The notes beneath the pieces were generated by a model, which saw nothing but the letters and a program-made list of their open reading frames with translations, had not been told where the DNA came from and ran no database searches. Shown here piece by piece: positions 55,630 through 64,000 of a stretch of DNA of 64,000 nucleotides. Within the stretch, counting starts at the first letter, position 1, and each line of letters starts with the position of its first letter. The translations under genes and the position numbers were made by a program. The stretch is from Phyllostachys edulis (lineage: Eukaryota > Streptophyta > Magnoliopsida > Poales > Poaceae), in NCBI GenBank assembly GCA_036346405.1, contig CM070559.1:37423889-37487888 (forward strand), given 5' to 3'.

Positions 55630-56769
55630 TAGGGCTGGAAAAATAGCTCGAGATTCGCGAGCCAACTCGGCTCGAATCAAGCTCGACTTGGCTCGGCTCG
55701 GGCTCGTAAATTTTCAAGCCGAGCCAAGCCTAGGTCCTGGCTCGCAATTTATTCGAGCCGAGATCGAGCTGCTCGCGAGCGGCTCGTTGGCCTCCCTATA
55801 CCCGATTCCTTCCCAAGTCCCCCCCTCGACTGTGCCCCAAATGCCAAATCCCCCAAATGCCAAATCCACCTCGCCCGCCACCTCCGCCCCCCGTCCTCCC
55901 CCCTCCGGTCCTCCACATTGCCGCCCTCCTCCTTTCACATCACCCCTGTCCTTCCCGGCTCCCCCCGTCCTCTGCTCCAGTCCTCCACGCCTCCACCCCG
56001 GTCCTCCACGCCATCACCCTGCCGTCGGATTCAAGGTTGCGGGAGGAGGAAGCTTCCCCCGGTGGATCTTCATGGTGCCTCGCCCCTTTTCCGTGCTGGT
56101 CTGGAATAGTCTGGATGGGGGAGGAGGTGCGGCAGCGTGGTGGTCTGGTGTGGATTCATGGTGATCAAGGTGCCATGAAGATCCAGTGCGACGTGTGCGA
56201 GGGCGCGTCGACGACGATGGTGTGCTGCGATGACCAGGCGGTGATGTGCCTGTGCGCGCGCTGCGACATCGAGATCCACACCGCCAACAAGCTCGCCGGC
56301 AAGCAACACAGCCCAGAGGCACCCGCTCGACGCCAAGCTTCAGGCGACGCGCACGGGGTATTGCCGTACTGGAAGGCCACCGGTGGCGACAATCCCGTGG
56401 CGCACGTGGGGAGGACGGCCGGGATCAAGAAGGCGCTGTTGGATGTTGATGAGTTGTTCTTCTTGCAAGATCGAAATGCTCATGATGTTGATGCTCCATT
56501 AATCGCACCGGTGGATGGTGGCCGGGTGATGTCCGATCGCACAACAAGAGAACGAGTGGGAGAAGATGCAGCAGGAGAAGTCGCAGTCGTCGGGGCCTCG
56601 GAGGAGACACGGAATGCTCATGATGTTCTTGGCTCGCGAGCCGGAACAAGCCGGCTCGAGCCTTCTTCCGAGCCACCCTCTTGGCTTGTGACCGAAACGA
56701 GCCAAGTCGAGCCAACTGTTCAAACGAGCCTGACCGAGCCTAGCTTAGCTCGGCTCATTTCTAGCCCTA
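55630..56769 (+). mobile_element. hAT element with captured B-box and NAC fragments, complete copy
   Basis: The 1140-bp element begins TAGGGCTGGAAAAATAGCTC and ends GCTCATTTCTAGCCCTA. It is flanked by ACTCAAGG at 55622-55629 and ACTCAAGG at 56770-56777, a perfect 8-bp hAT target duplication. Both subterminal regions are packed with GAGCC/GGCTC words. It has no transposase; instead the centre holds pieces of two unrelated transcription-factor genes, a Pack-type non-autonomous element. It interrupts the MULE transposase. The truncated sister copy is at 2520-3409. Confidence 0.93.
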
Positions 56770-56780
56770 ACTCAAGGTGA
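55857..56780 (+). CDS. Chimeric B-box / NAC open frame inside the hAT element
   Basis: A 307-codon frame with a proline-rich start (about residues 1-60). Then MKIQCDVCEGASTTMVCCDD and CDIEIHTANKLAGKQH, a B-box zinc finger (residues about 107-150) with most Cys, Asp and His ligands present but two extra residues before the second Cys pair. Next comes PYWKATGGDNPVAHVGRTAG with IKKAL, subdomain D of a NAC DNA-binding domain (residues about 165-190). The tail has no known domain. The frame ends three bases after the hAT target duplication. B-box proteins regulate light signalling and NAC proteins are plant transcription factors. Whether this frame is transcribed is unknown. The natural B-box start may be the internal Met at about 56174. 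Confidence 0.6.
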   Translation: MPNPPRPPPPPPVLPPPVLHIAALLLSHHPCPSRLPPSSAPVLHASTPVLHAITLPSDSRLREEEASPGGSSWCLAPFPCWSGIVWMGEEVRQRGGLVWIHGDQGAMKIQCDVCEGASTTMVCCDDQAVMCLCARCDIEIHTANKLAGKQHSPEAPARRQASGDAHGVLPYWKATGGDNPVAHVGRTAGIKKALLDVDELFFLQDRNAHDVDAPLIAPVDGGRVMSDRTTRERVGEDAAGEVAVVGASEETRNAHDVLGSRAGTSRLEPSSEPPSWLVTETSQVEPTVQTSLTEPSLARLISSPNSR

Positions 56781-59276
56781 ATGGCAGCGTTGCATGGAGC
56801 TAGTACATGCAGATTGTTTCCCAGCCCGAGGTGGTGATATACGGGAAGCCTATGGTGTACGGGCGCCAGCAAACCTTGATGATGTTGGTGCCTTAGGAAG
56901 TGGACAACCGTAGGCGGTGAATGAAGATGGTAGCACAGAATGTGTTATGTGCACGAAATGTGTTGTTTTGGAGGAAGACTACGAGAGAAGACCGGGGCAT
57001 AATTTTTGTGCAAAATAAGGGTAGGACAATGGTTGTCGGCTGCATTGACTACCACGAGTTTCTACCGACCAACCAACGGTCGAGTCCGACGAGGATCTTG
57101 ACCTAGGCTCGATGGTAGCGAGGAGGATGCACCCCACGGTGGTGGTCCAACCGGTGGAATTTTGTCATCGGATGTGCCTTACGTGACATCCAGACTTGAT
57201 GATATCGCAGTACGGTAGCTTGTACTACCACAAGAAGAAGGGTCCCAGTGGGGGTTTGATGCTAACAACCTGTTAGTTGGGCAACACTTCCCTAACAAGA
57301 CGGTAGTCTGACAAACTATAGTATGGTATGCCTTGTCCCTCTGCCGTGTGTATCGAGTGCACCGGTCCAACCCAGGACATTACGCATTAAAGTGCATAGT
57401 GGAAGGCTGCCCTGACAAGGTCAGCACTCACAGGACAAAGTTCTTTGGCTCGGTCTTCATAGTCAAGGCAGTGATCGACCACACTTGTGAGCTGAGTGAA
57501 CCGTTGCGGCAGCATTAGAATGTGACTTCTGCATATGTGGCAAACCTCATCAGCCACCTAGTTGCTAAGGATGTGTTTGTCTCCTCCAAGATGTTGTTGT
57601 TAGAAGTTGTCAAGCTGGTTGGTTATACAGTCAGCTATAGCAAGGTCCAATGAGTGAAGCAGAAGGTTATCGAGGTCATGTACGGGACATACGAGGAGGC
57701 GTACAACCTTGTGCCAAGGATGTTTCACTAGATTACCGAAGCAAACCTCGACACGTACATAAACAAGATTGGGAGTGAAGATCCTGATGGAGGCCCTAAC
57801 TGTTTCATACTGGACCGTGTGTTCTGGGATTTCTTCCAGGCCATAGAGGGCTTAAAGTTCTGTCGTCCAGTGCTCACGATGGATGATACTTTCCTCGTCG
57901 GGAGGTACAAGGGCATCATTCTCATCGCGGTGGTGGCCGACGCAAATGACCAGCTTCTTCTGGTTGCTTTTGCCATCGTAGAGAATGAGAACACATAAAG
58001 TTGGTTGTGGTTCCTGGAAAGTGTCAAGCGTGCAGTTGTGGGAGACCGGTCCAACATATGCCTTATCACATACCACAATATTGGGTTGTCTACTCAGAAC
58101 ACCATGAATAATGGGACATAATCCCGTACATCGGTGGAGCAGCGTAAAACCCGGTGATGCATGAGGCATATTGCCTCGAACTTTTTCACACGGTTCCACA
58201 GTCAGGAACTAATGAAGACGTTCAAGGCATTGTGCATGCAAAACTAGAGGCAAAAATTTGAGTCCATCTGGAGAGACCTTGAACATTGGACTACAAGGCA
58301 TACATGGGAGTCACATTTGGAGGCACAAGAAGGACAGCAGGCCACGAGCAGGGAATTTTGGAGCCCCATAAGTTTTACCTAGTGGATTAATCTCCACGCT
58401 CTGAGTTGGAGAAATGGTCACGGTATGCGACAAGACGGTGTGAGTTACGCCATTATGATGACCAACATATTCAAGGTGTACAACAGTGCGCTGAAAGGTG
58501 TGCAGCGCCTCCCTATCACCGCGATCGTTGAGGAGACCTGTACTCGCACAGTCGGTTACTTCGTTAGTAGAGCCACCGCAGCGAGGTGACATATGGAAGA
58601 AGGGAAATAGTGGTCCGAGAACATGTAGAGGTATATGGACCAAGATGCTGGCTTCGTATGCACGACATCCGGTGATCGATGGCCTAAGGAGGAAGAAAAA
58701 GTTCTGGTTGAGACAAAAATATGTTAACAGTCATACTAGAGGGGGAAAGGAAACATGCTTGCACCCACGGTGATATGGCTACATGCACCTGCAACAAGCC
58801 GAAGCTCCTACATAAGCCATACTTGTATGTGTATAAAGCGTGTGCGCAAGTCAAACATATATCTACGCCGCACATCTTCGAGTACCACGACACTTACCAT
58901 ATTTTTGGAACATAGGGTGCTGAGTTTCACTCGTATGGTGTGTACATGAATGATAGGGATCTTTGGTCGGACAGGGTGAAATGAGGCCCAAACATAGCCT
59001 TGAAGACAACTGGGAAGGGACAACAGCAGATACGGCGCTTCTAAAATGACATGGATAACAATCAGCGTTGGGGCCTGAACCGTGCGAGGAAGTACCAGAT
59101 ATGCAAGGCCCTTGGCCACTCCATGAAGGATTAGCCCAACAGACCGAGCTCGTCTAGGCGTCATTCTGTGTCATAATTAATTATACAGTTTGCATGTTAG
59201 GGGACCGTTATTTTATGTAAACGAGTAGTGTTATCATATTTGCGACTTTGTGTACGTCATTTTATGTAAACGGGTA
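55868..59276 (+). repeat. Arm B of the large inverted duplication
   Basis: The inverted partner of 1-3409. The outer end at 59276 coincides with the window start in the partner, so the true repeat may extend further into 59277-60067 or beyond. Confidence 0.92.
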
Positions 59277-60067
59277 TGTATTTTGTTATTCTATTTGTTT
59301 CGAACTAACTCACACTTGTTCTATGAGCTAGAGCAAAATATTAGGTCGGTCTTGGAAATGTCGGACTCGTCGTCAGACTTCAATGCGAAGATGTTGCGAA
59401 AGCGCAAGTAGCTTGCTGAGAGGGCCAAACCCTACCAATATTGTTCTATGAATGATGCGCTGGTACCATCGGAGTTTCCACGCTCGCAATATGTGTGCAA
59501 AGAACTAGCGAAGATCATTCAGTCCATGCACCCAAATGATCACGCCGAGAAGCGTACTACACATGCAGGAACACCCTCATAAGTGAATCTTATGAACACA
59601 TCGATTTTTCACACCTTATTTTGCATTCCACATATCCCTAATTTCATCAGCATATAATGGCAGATCGAGATGCGTTGCAACTTCTTCCAATGGGTCGACA
59701 GTCTGGACATGTACGATAGGGTGTTCATCGAGTAGAAGTATATGTTGAACTACGCAAAGCGAGCCGAGACCTTCGAACGATGGAAACCTTACGTACCTGA
59801 ACCTATTGAAGAGTCACCAATCTATAAGGGGAAGACTCCTGCTAGTGAGACTGGCGCCCGTCCTAGCACTCCCCATCGCCCTGGCACACTCCGGATCGAA
59901 GAGGTAAGTGTTGTTCAATTTGCATCCTGATTATTTATTTCGCCTGGTGAACATGCTAACATCATTCAATCTTTCTGCTCGTCTCGTAGAACAGGGCTGC
60001 CTTCGAGACTAGCCGCCGCCATGGGCAGTCAGGAGACAAGGGGAAAGGACCGATGCGCCGCCAAGAC

Positions 60068-62182
60068 TAATTTCTATCCTACTTTTTTTCGATTTCAAAA
60101 AAGTTGCACGTGTATCATAGGTGTTTTTTAGTTTGTTGATTCGTATATGCTGTCTTTTCTAATGCACGTAACCAACCCCTACGCGTTATGTAATTCACAA
60201 ATTACATTGTGAAGTCTCTCGAATTTTATTCCAAAATTTCATCAATTTTATTTTTCAAATTTTATTCCCTACCTTCATATGAAACGACGACGGATGATGA
60301 ACTTCATATGAAATGACGATGGCACTTGGGGTGGAGGGTTATCGTGCCCCTGGGGCCGGCCTAGGCCATTGTTGTGCCTCTGGGGGCCAAACTTGCAGGT
60401 CCATTCTCCTGGGTTGAGCGTGCCAAAGCAGTGCCCCTACCCTAGGGTACAGACGGCGTGTTTGGGCCCTGAGCACGGACTTAGCTACGTGGGGCTACTT
60501 TTGCTATTCCATGTTCATTGGCGCTTAGGTTAATTGGATGTGCACAGATGTGGGGTTTTCATTTGCGCGCAGCTCGTATGACCATGCATATATTATCCCT
60601 AATATTTTTTCTATCTTTAATACCCTCATCAGCCATCACCATAAAAAGGAAATAAATAGCTTTGAGGATATCAGATAAAAGTTTTGGGAATGGATGACAT
60701 TATGCTAGGTGACATTCTTGTCACCCTCTACCAGCACATTAAACTAGAGAGAGCAGCAGACTACCTAATCAGATAAACCAAAACAAATACGACAGAAGAA
60801 ATAACTGTCAGGTTCCGGTGTATAATGGCAAGCTTCCTGGGCCTTGTTACTAGAAGCTCCCACAAATAGGAACATATTTGCCATTTAAAAAAATAGAAAT
60901 ATATTTGTTGACTGGATCTAGCATGGCCTGATATTTTCGATATGTCTTTTTTACGGAATATTTTCGATATGTTAGACATCCCGGTAACCAGTCATCTTGC
61001 TTAGTTGGTGTCAGTAAACAACATGTGATGTGAGCATTGCAGGCAACAGGCCACAGCCCATAAGATATTTGAAAACTGGTAAAATGGACAGAGTTTATGC
61101 ACCTGTCCTAATTCAACTCCTCACAAGCCATCTCTCCTTCCGCTCCGCCATACGGCCCAACGTTCCGAATTTCTGGGGGTAGGGCATCAGGGGCGACCGC
61201 CCAGGCCCGCGAGGGACAGGCCCCCCACCCCCACCACCCATGTACTACACTAATGTATCGAAGAAGAACTTATAGCCTATTTGCACTATTTTTTAAACAT
61301 GTGTTCCTTTTTTATTTTTCAAGACCTTTTTCACATATTATATTATATGGCTGAAATTTTCGTGGGTTCTTGTTGCTACAGTCCATGTTGTGGTTCCAAT
61401 CCGGTTACTAAAGTCCAGCGCTTTTGTTCTTTATTTGAATCAATTCTTATACTAGTGTGTGATAAGATATTGTTTAGAAAAGTTTTTATTCGTTGCACGT
61501 ATCCAAAAATATCACTTTTGTGAGTAGATGAAGTACTATTTAGATCCTAGAGGCCATAATTTATTGTGATGTATTGAACATTAGCCTTGCAACCGAAATT
61601 TAAAAAACATTGTTGCGTGCAGAGGCGGAGTCAGGATTATACCATAGGGAAGGGCGAGAGCGAGAGCGACATGAATTTGTTATTGTCCTAACATGATATA
61701 GACGCTTTAAGCTATTTATAAAAATAGAAGTTTTCTTAGGAGAAATTTTTTTATATAAAAAGGGGATAATTGAACTTTTGCCATTAAGTTGATATGCAAT
61801 TGCCAGAATGCCATCTGATGTCTCAATGACATGTGGGTCCTGGGGCCACATGTCATTGAGACATTGAGTGGTATTCTGGCAATTGGGCATAAAGTGGTGT
61901 GGCAAATATGCCAATCCGCCCTATAAAAAATGAAATAGAACACAAATCATGATGATAACTTGAGTTTGGTGGAGTTCGGCACACATACACGCTTCACCGA
62001 GTCATGGATGGTGCGACAGAAGCTAGAGATAAAGAAGAAGTGCTTGATCAACGTCTAAACATGCAGAGAAATGAAATATCATACACTTGTGCAGTACAAG
62101 TTAGACTCGCTACTAGCTTGAAAATTTGGGAATAAAATAGAATCTAGATGGTACATAAGATGAGTTCACGTGGCACAAATTA
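60068..62182. other. Intergenic DNA, mostly AT-rich
   Basis: No gene is recognised. It contains a foldback at 61780-61912 and a GC-rich patch near 61130-61250 with no open frame of note. Confidence 0.5.
61780..61912. repeat. Foldback with ~16-bp inner and ~14-bp outer stems
   Basis: tctcaatgacatgtgg (about 61826) pairs with ccacatgtcattgaga (about 61846), and aattgccagaatgcca pairs with a tggtattctggcaatt word outside it. Words at the far ends (ttgccattaag, aaagtggtgtggcaa) pair weakly. It may be a small MITE; no duplication was identified. Confidence 0.7.
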
Positions 62183-62438
62183 CTCCCTATGTTTAAGAAT
62201 ATATGATATTTTGGACATCGACATGCCTCCAACATACAACTTTGATCATTTCTTTTTTATATGAATGTGTTCATAAAATAATATAAAATCATTATATTAC
62301 GAAAATATTTTTCATGACTAATCTAATGATATTATTTTTATATAATCAATACAAATAGTTTTTATATATTATTGATCAAAGTTAAGAATGTTTGATCGCA
62401 CGTTTTCTAAAACATCATGTATTTCTGAACGGATGGAG
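62183..62438. mobile_element. Stowaway MITE
   Basis: A 256-bp element from CTCCCTATGTTTAAGAATAT to TCTGAACGGATGGAG, with TA on both sides (62181-62182, 62439-62440). The inverted ends extend about 35 bp with mismatches. Non-coding. Confidence 0.88.
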
Positions 62439-63055
62439 TAACTCTCAGGCTTTTTATTTTCACCTTAACTATTACTTAATCTCATAATTGAATAAGCAGG
62501 AGTTTACTCGTCGCAAAGTTCTAATAGTCCTATGTCGTAATAAAAAGGTAATCAAAATTCATGAGCGCCAGCAACATATCAGCCCCCTTCTCTCTGCCCC
62601 CTGTTCACGTGTTTGTGATTGACAAAAGGCCTCCATTTCCTCAAAATGTCAGCAAAGGAACGAGCCAAACAAAGGAGCTTTCGCTGTAGCAAAAGCTATG
62701 GCAAATTCGCAATTAAAACGAGTTGCACACGGCACAGGCGATCTTCCTTTGTGATCAATACAAAACTGGAGAGCTAAGATATGTTAGTTAATGGCTATAC
62801 TTGGCTGTAGGACTATGATATCTTGGTAGGTGCACACTGTTTTAGTGTAACAGTGTGTTTTTGTTTTGTGAACAGTAAATTCAGAACTTCAATTGTTGCA
62901 ATTGCCCAACTCTCTGCTCCCCAATTTCACTCAAAGATTCAAATTTCAGATTTCAAAGTCCCTTCCATCCTCTCAAATCTATCCCTAGGCTTAACCCTTC
63001 CTCCTACCTCCCCTAGCCCTGGAGCTTGCGCCCTTGTCGCTCTGCCCACGCGAGA
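62439..63055. other. Flank before the gypsy fragment
   Basis: 62590-62900 is AT-rich. 62900-63050 is C/T-rich and leader-like and joins gypsy DNA abruptly at about 63056. No gene recognised. Confidence 0.4.
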
Positions 63056-64000
63056 ACTTGCTAGTCGAAGGCTAACTTTCTTCTCGAGTTGGTATTTGTC
63101 CTACCATCTCAAGGGATCGACGGTCGTAGGTATGCGCCATCTTCTTGTCACAATGGATTGTAATTACTCCTTTGGGACCTGGCATCTTAATACATTGATA
63201 TCCATAATGAGTAGCCATTAGGAATTTTGCCAAAGTTGGTCGTCCGAGTATGGCGTTATATGTCAGATCGAAATCGACCACATCAAAGGAGATTTTCTCG
63301 TCTGAAATTACTTGGTGAACCAAATGTTAAAGGAAGAGAAACTTGACCAATTGGTTTGGCCGAAGATCCCGGTACAATCCCATGGAAAGAGTATCGTACC
63401 GGTCTCACTTTGGTCCTGGGTACTTGCATGTCATCTAGGGCACTCGTAAATAAAATATTTAACGAGCTTCCACCATCAACCAAAACTCGATTGACCCGAC
63501 AATTGTTGATGGTGGGTTCGACCACGATTAGTATCGACTGTCGAGTCGAAGGGATCGGCGATCACTCTTCTCGAAAGAAATGGTGACTTCCACCACTTCG
63601 ATAATTTATTGACGAGAGGAGGATCTATGGAGTTTACCTCGCGTTCGTGACCTTGAGCCGTCGCTTTGATTCATATGCCGATGATCCCCATAGATGTGTT
63701 CAACGGTGTGTTGCGGATCCCGAACAGCATCTCCTCTTCGTCATCGAAGATTTATGACCACCGGTTTGACCTACCCGCCGAGGGTGGGAAGTGGTCCTTG
63801 TTGCTGTAGTAGTCTTCAAGCTTTCATTGGAAGACCCGCGATTCTGAAGGTCATGCCCTTCCTTTTATGGAATGGACACCACCTAGGCTTATCATTTTTC
63901 CGATCGTATGCTTACCTTTGCCTCTGTCGGTGTGGCTTGATGTACGTGGCTCTTTATCATTCACGACCAATACCTCTTTGGAACCGGCGGTTTTTGACCC
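63056..64000 (-). mobile_element. Fragment of a second copy of the 6613 gypsy family
   Basis: The minus strand matches about 9310-10270 of the full element: the end of gag (with the WCPFH-type finger region near 63880), then protease. It starts abruptly at about 63056, where the full element would continue into RT, and runs off the window end. Its orientation is opposite to the full element. Reading frames are longer than in the full copy. Confidence 0.88.
63072..63525 (-). pseudogene. Gypsy protease region, second copy
   Basis: Two overlapping frames (63283-63525 and 63072-63323) cover VEPTINNCRVNRVLVDGGSS with LNILFTSALD (the active-site region), RYSFHGIVPGSSAKPIGQVS, then EKISFDVVDFDLTYNAILGR and GVITIHCDKKM. 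It is an aspartic protease of Tat-lineage type. One frameshift lies near 63300. It shows which bases are missing in the full-length copy at 9790-10270. Confidence 0.8.

Larger units (their letters stand above)
55385..60067 (+). pseudogene. MULE transposase pseudogene, copy B
   Basis: Coding sense is on the plus strand. The N-terminus contains CPYKVVHAKRLDAMDIHKLR and EFDTEATTKKLVIEGI and is interrupted after GLVYGSYSR by the hAT insertion. It resumes with QIVSQPEVVIYGKPMVYGRQ. Then CELSEPLRQH, the block around YEEAYNLVPRMFH, the catalytic-domain part CRPVLTMDDTFLVGRYKG, and VYNSALKGVQRLPITAIVEE. Stops occur after SKVQ (57652), PRMFH (57730), ENENT (about 57997) and elsewhere. Beyond 59276 it continues with CNFFQWVDSLDMYDRVF (GRF-finger-like) and ends GDKGKGPMRRQD near 60067. 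No element ends were found. Confidence 0.85.

Noticed and set aside
1..64000. CRISPR arrays, bacterial operons, ribosome-binding sites or rho-independent terminators
   Set aside because: The sequence is plant nuclear DNA; repeats here are transposon-derived and introns are present, so prokaryotic feature types do not apply.

Overview
This window is plant nuclear DNA, almost certainly from a grass. The evidence is the mix of families: Stowaway and Tourist MITEs, CACTA and Mutator-like (MULE) elements, a Helitron, a Tat-lineage Ty3/gypsy element with an antisense gene, an Angela/BARE-like LTR, and intron-split genes with GT..AG borders and an AAACCCTAA-type leader. It is a transposon-dense region with nested insertions and very few host genes. 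I see no rRNA, tRNA or CRISPR array.

Layout. 1-3409 is one arm of a large inverted duplication; the other arm is 55868-59276. Each arm holds a dead MULE transposase gene interrupted by a hAT element. That hAT element carries pieces of a B-box gene and of a NAC gene. At 3410-3834 a short hAT-like element abuts a laccase 3' fragment. 6613-19853 is a complete 13.2-kb gypsy element with a perfect 5-bp target duplication (AACTT), a decayed gag-pol and an antisense multi-exon gene. 20840-25592 is a degenerate copy of a host gene pair, a U1-type zinc-finger gene facing the 3' end of a chorismate mutase gene, split by a 2.55-kb deleted copia element (target duplication AAAAC). 25660-29260 holds a Stowaway-like MITE, a CACTA element, a roughly 310-bp near-perfect hairpin and long TA arrays. 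29685-33208 is a MULE-type element with about 165-bp inverted ends, into which an Angela-like solo LTR has inserted. 33292-40829 is a copia element with two LTRs on the minus strand. 40851-41124 is a Tourist MITE. 41250-50501 is the second copy of the zinc-finger / chorismate mutase pair. The zinc-finger gene there has a first exon, and its long intron holds a putative 5.4-kb Helitron that itself contains a truncated gypsy gag-pol and MITEs. 51340-54930 is a run of LTR-derived DNA, including a segment rich in GGTAGTACC palindromes. 54933-55320 is a TAATTA minisatellite. 55385-60067 is the fuller MULE copy with the complete hAT insertion. 62183-62438 is a Stowaway MITE. From 63056 to the window end lies part of a second copy of the same gypsy family on the minus strand.

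How the parts relate. The only host genes recognised are the zinc-finger and chorismate mutase genes, present twice as convergent pairs, and both chorismate mutase copies look dead. Zinc-finger copy 1 is also dead. Copy 2 keeps an open, phase-compatible two-exon model but has lost fingers. The hAT element is older than the inverted duplication, because both arms keep the same 8-bp flank on the shared side and the MULE arms share the same stop codons.

Most interesting signals: dispersed short palindromes with covarying arms in the gypsy element; the transcription-factor chimera inside the hAT element, open for 307 codons; the long hairpin at 28645-28958; and LTR-pair differences clustered at CG/CHG sites, which may be base-calling artefacts rather than mutations.
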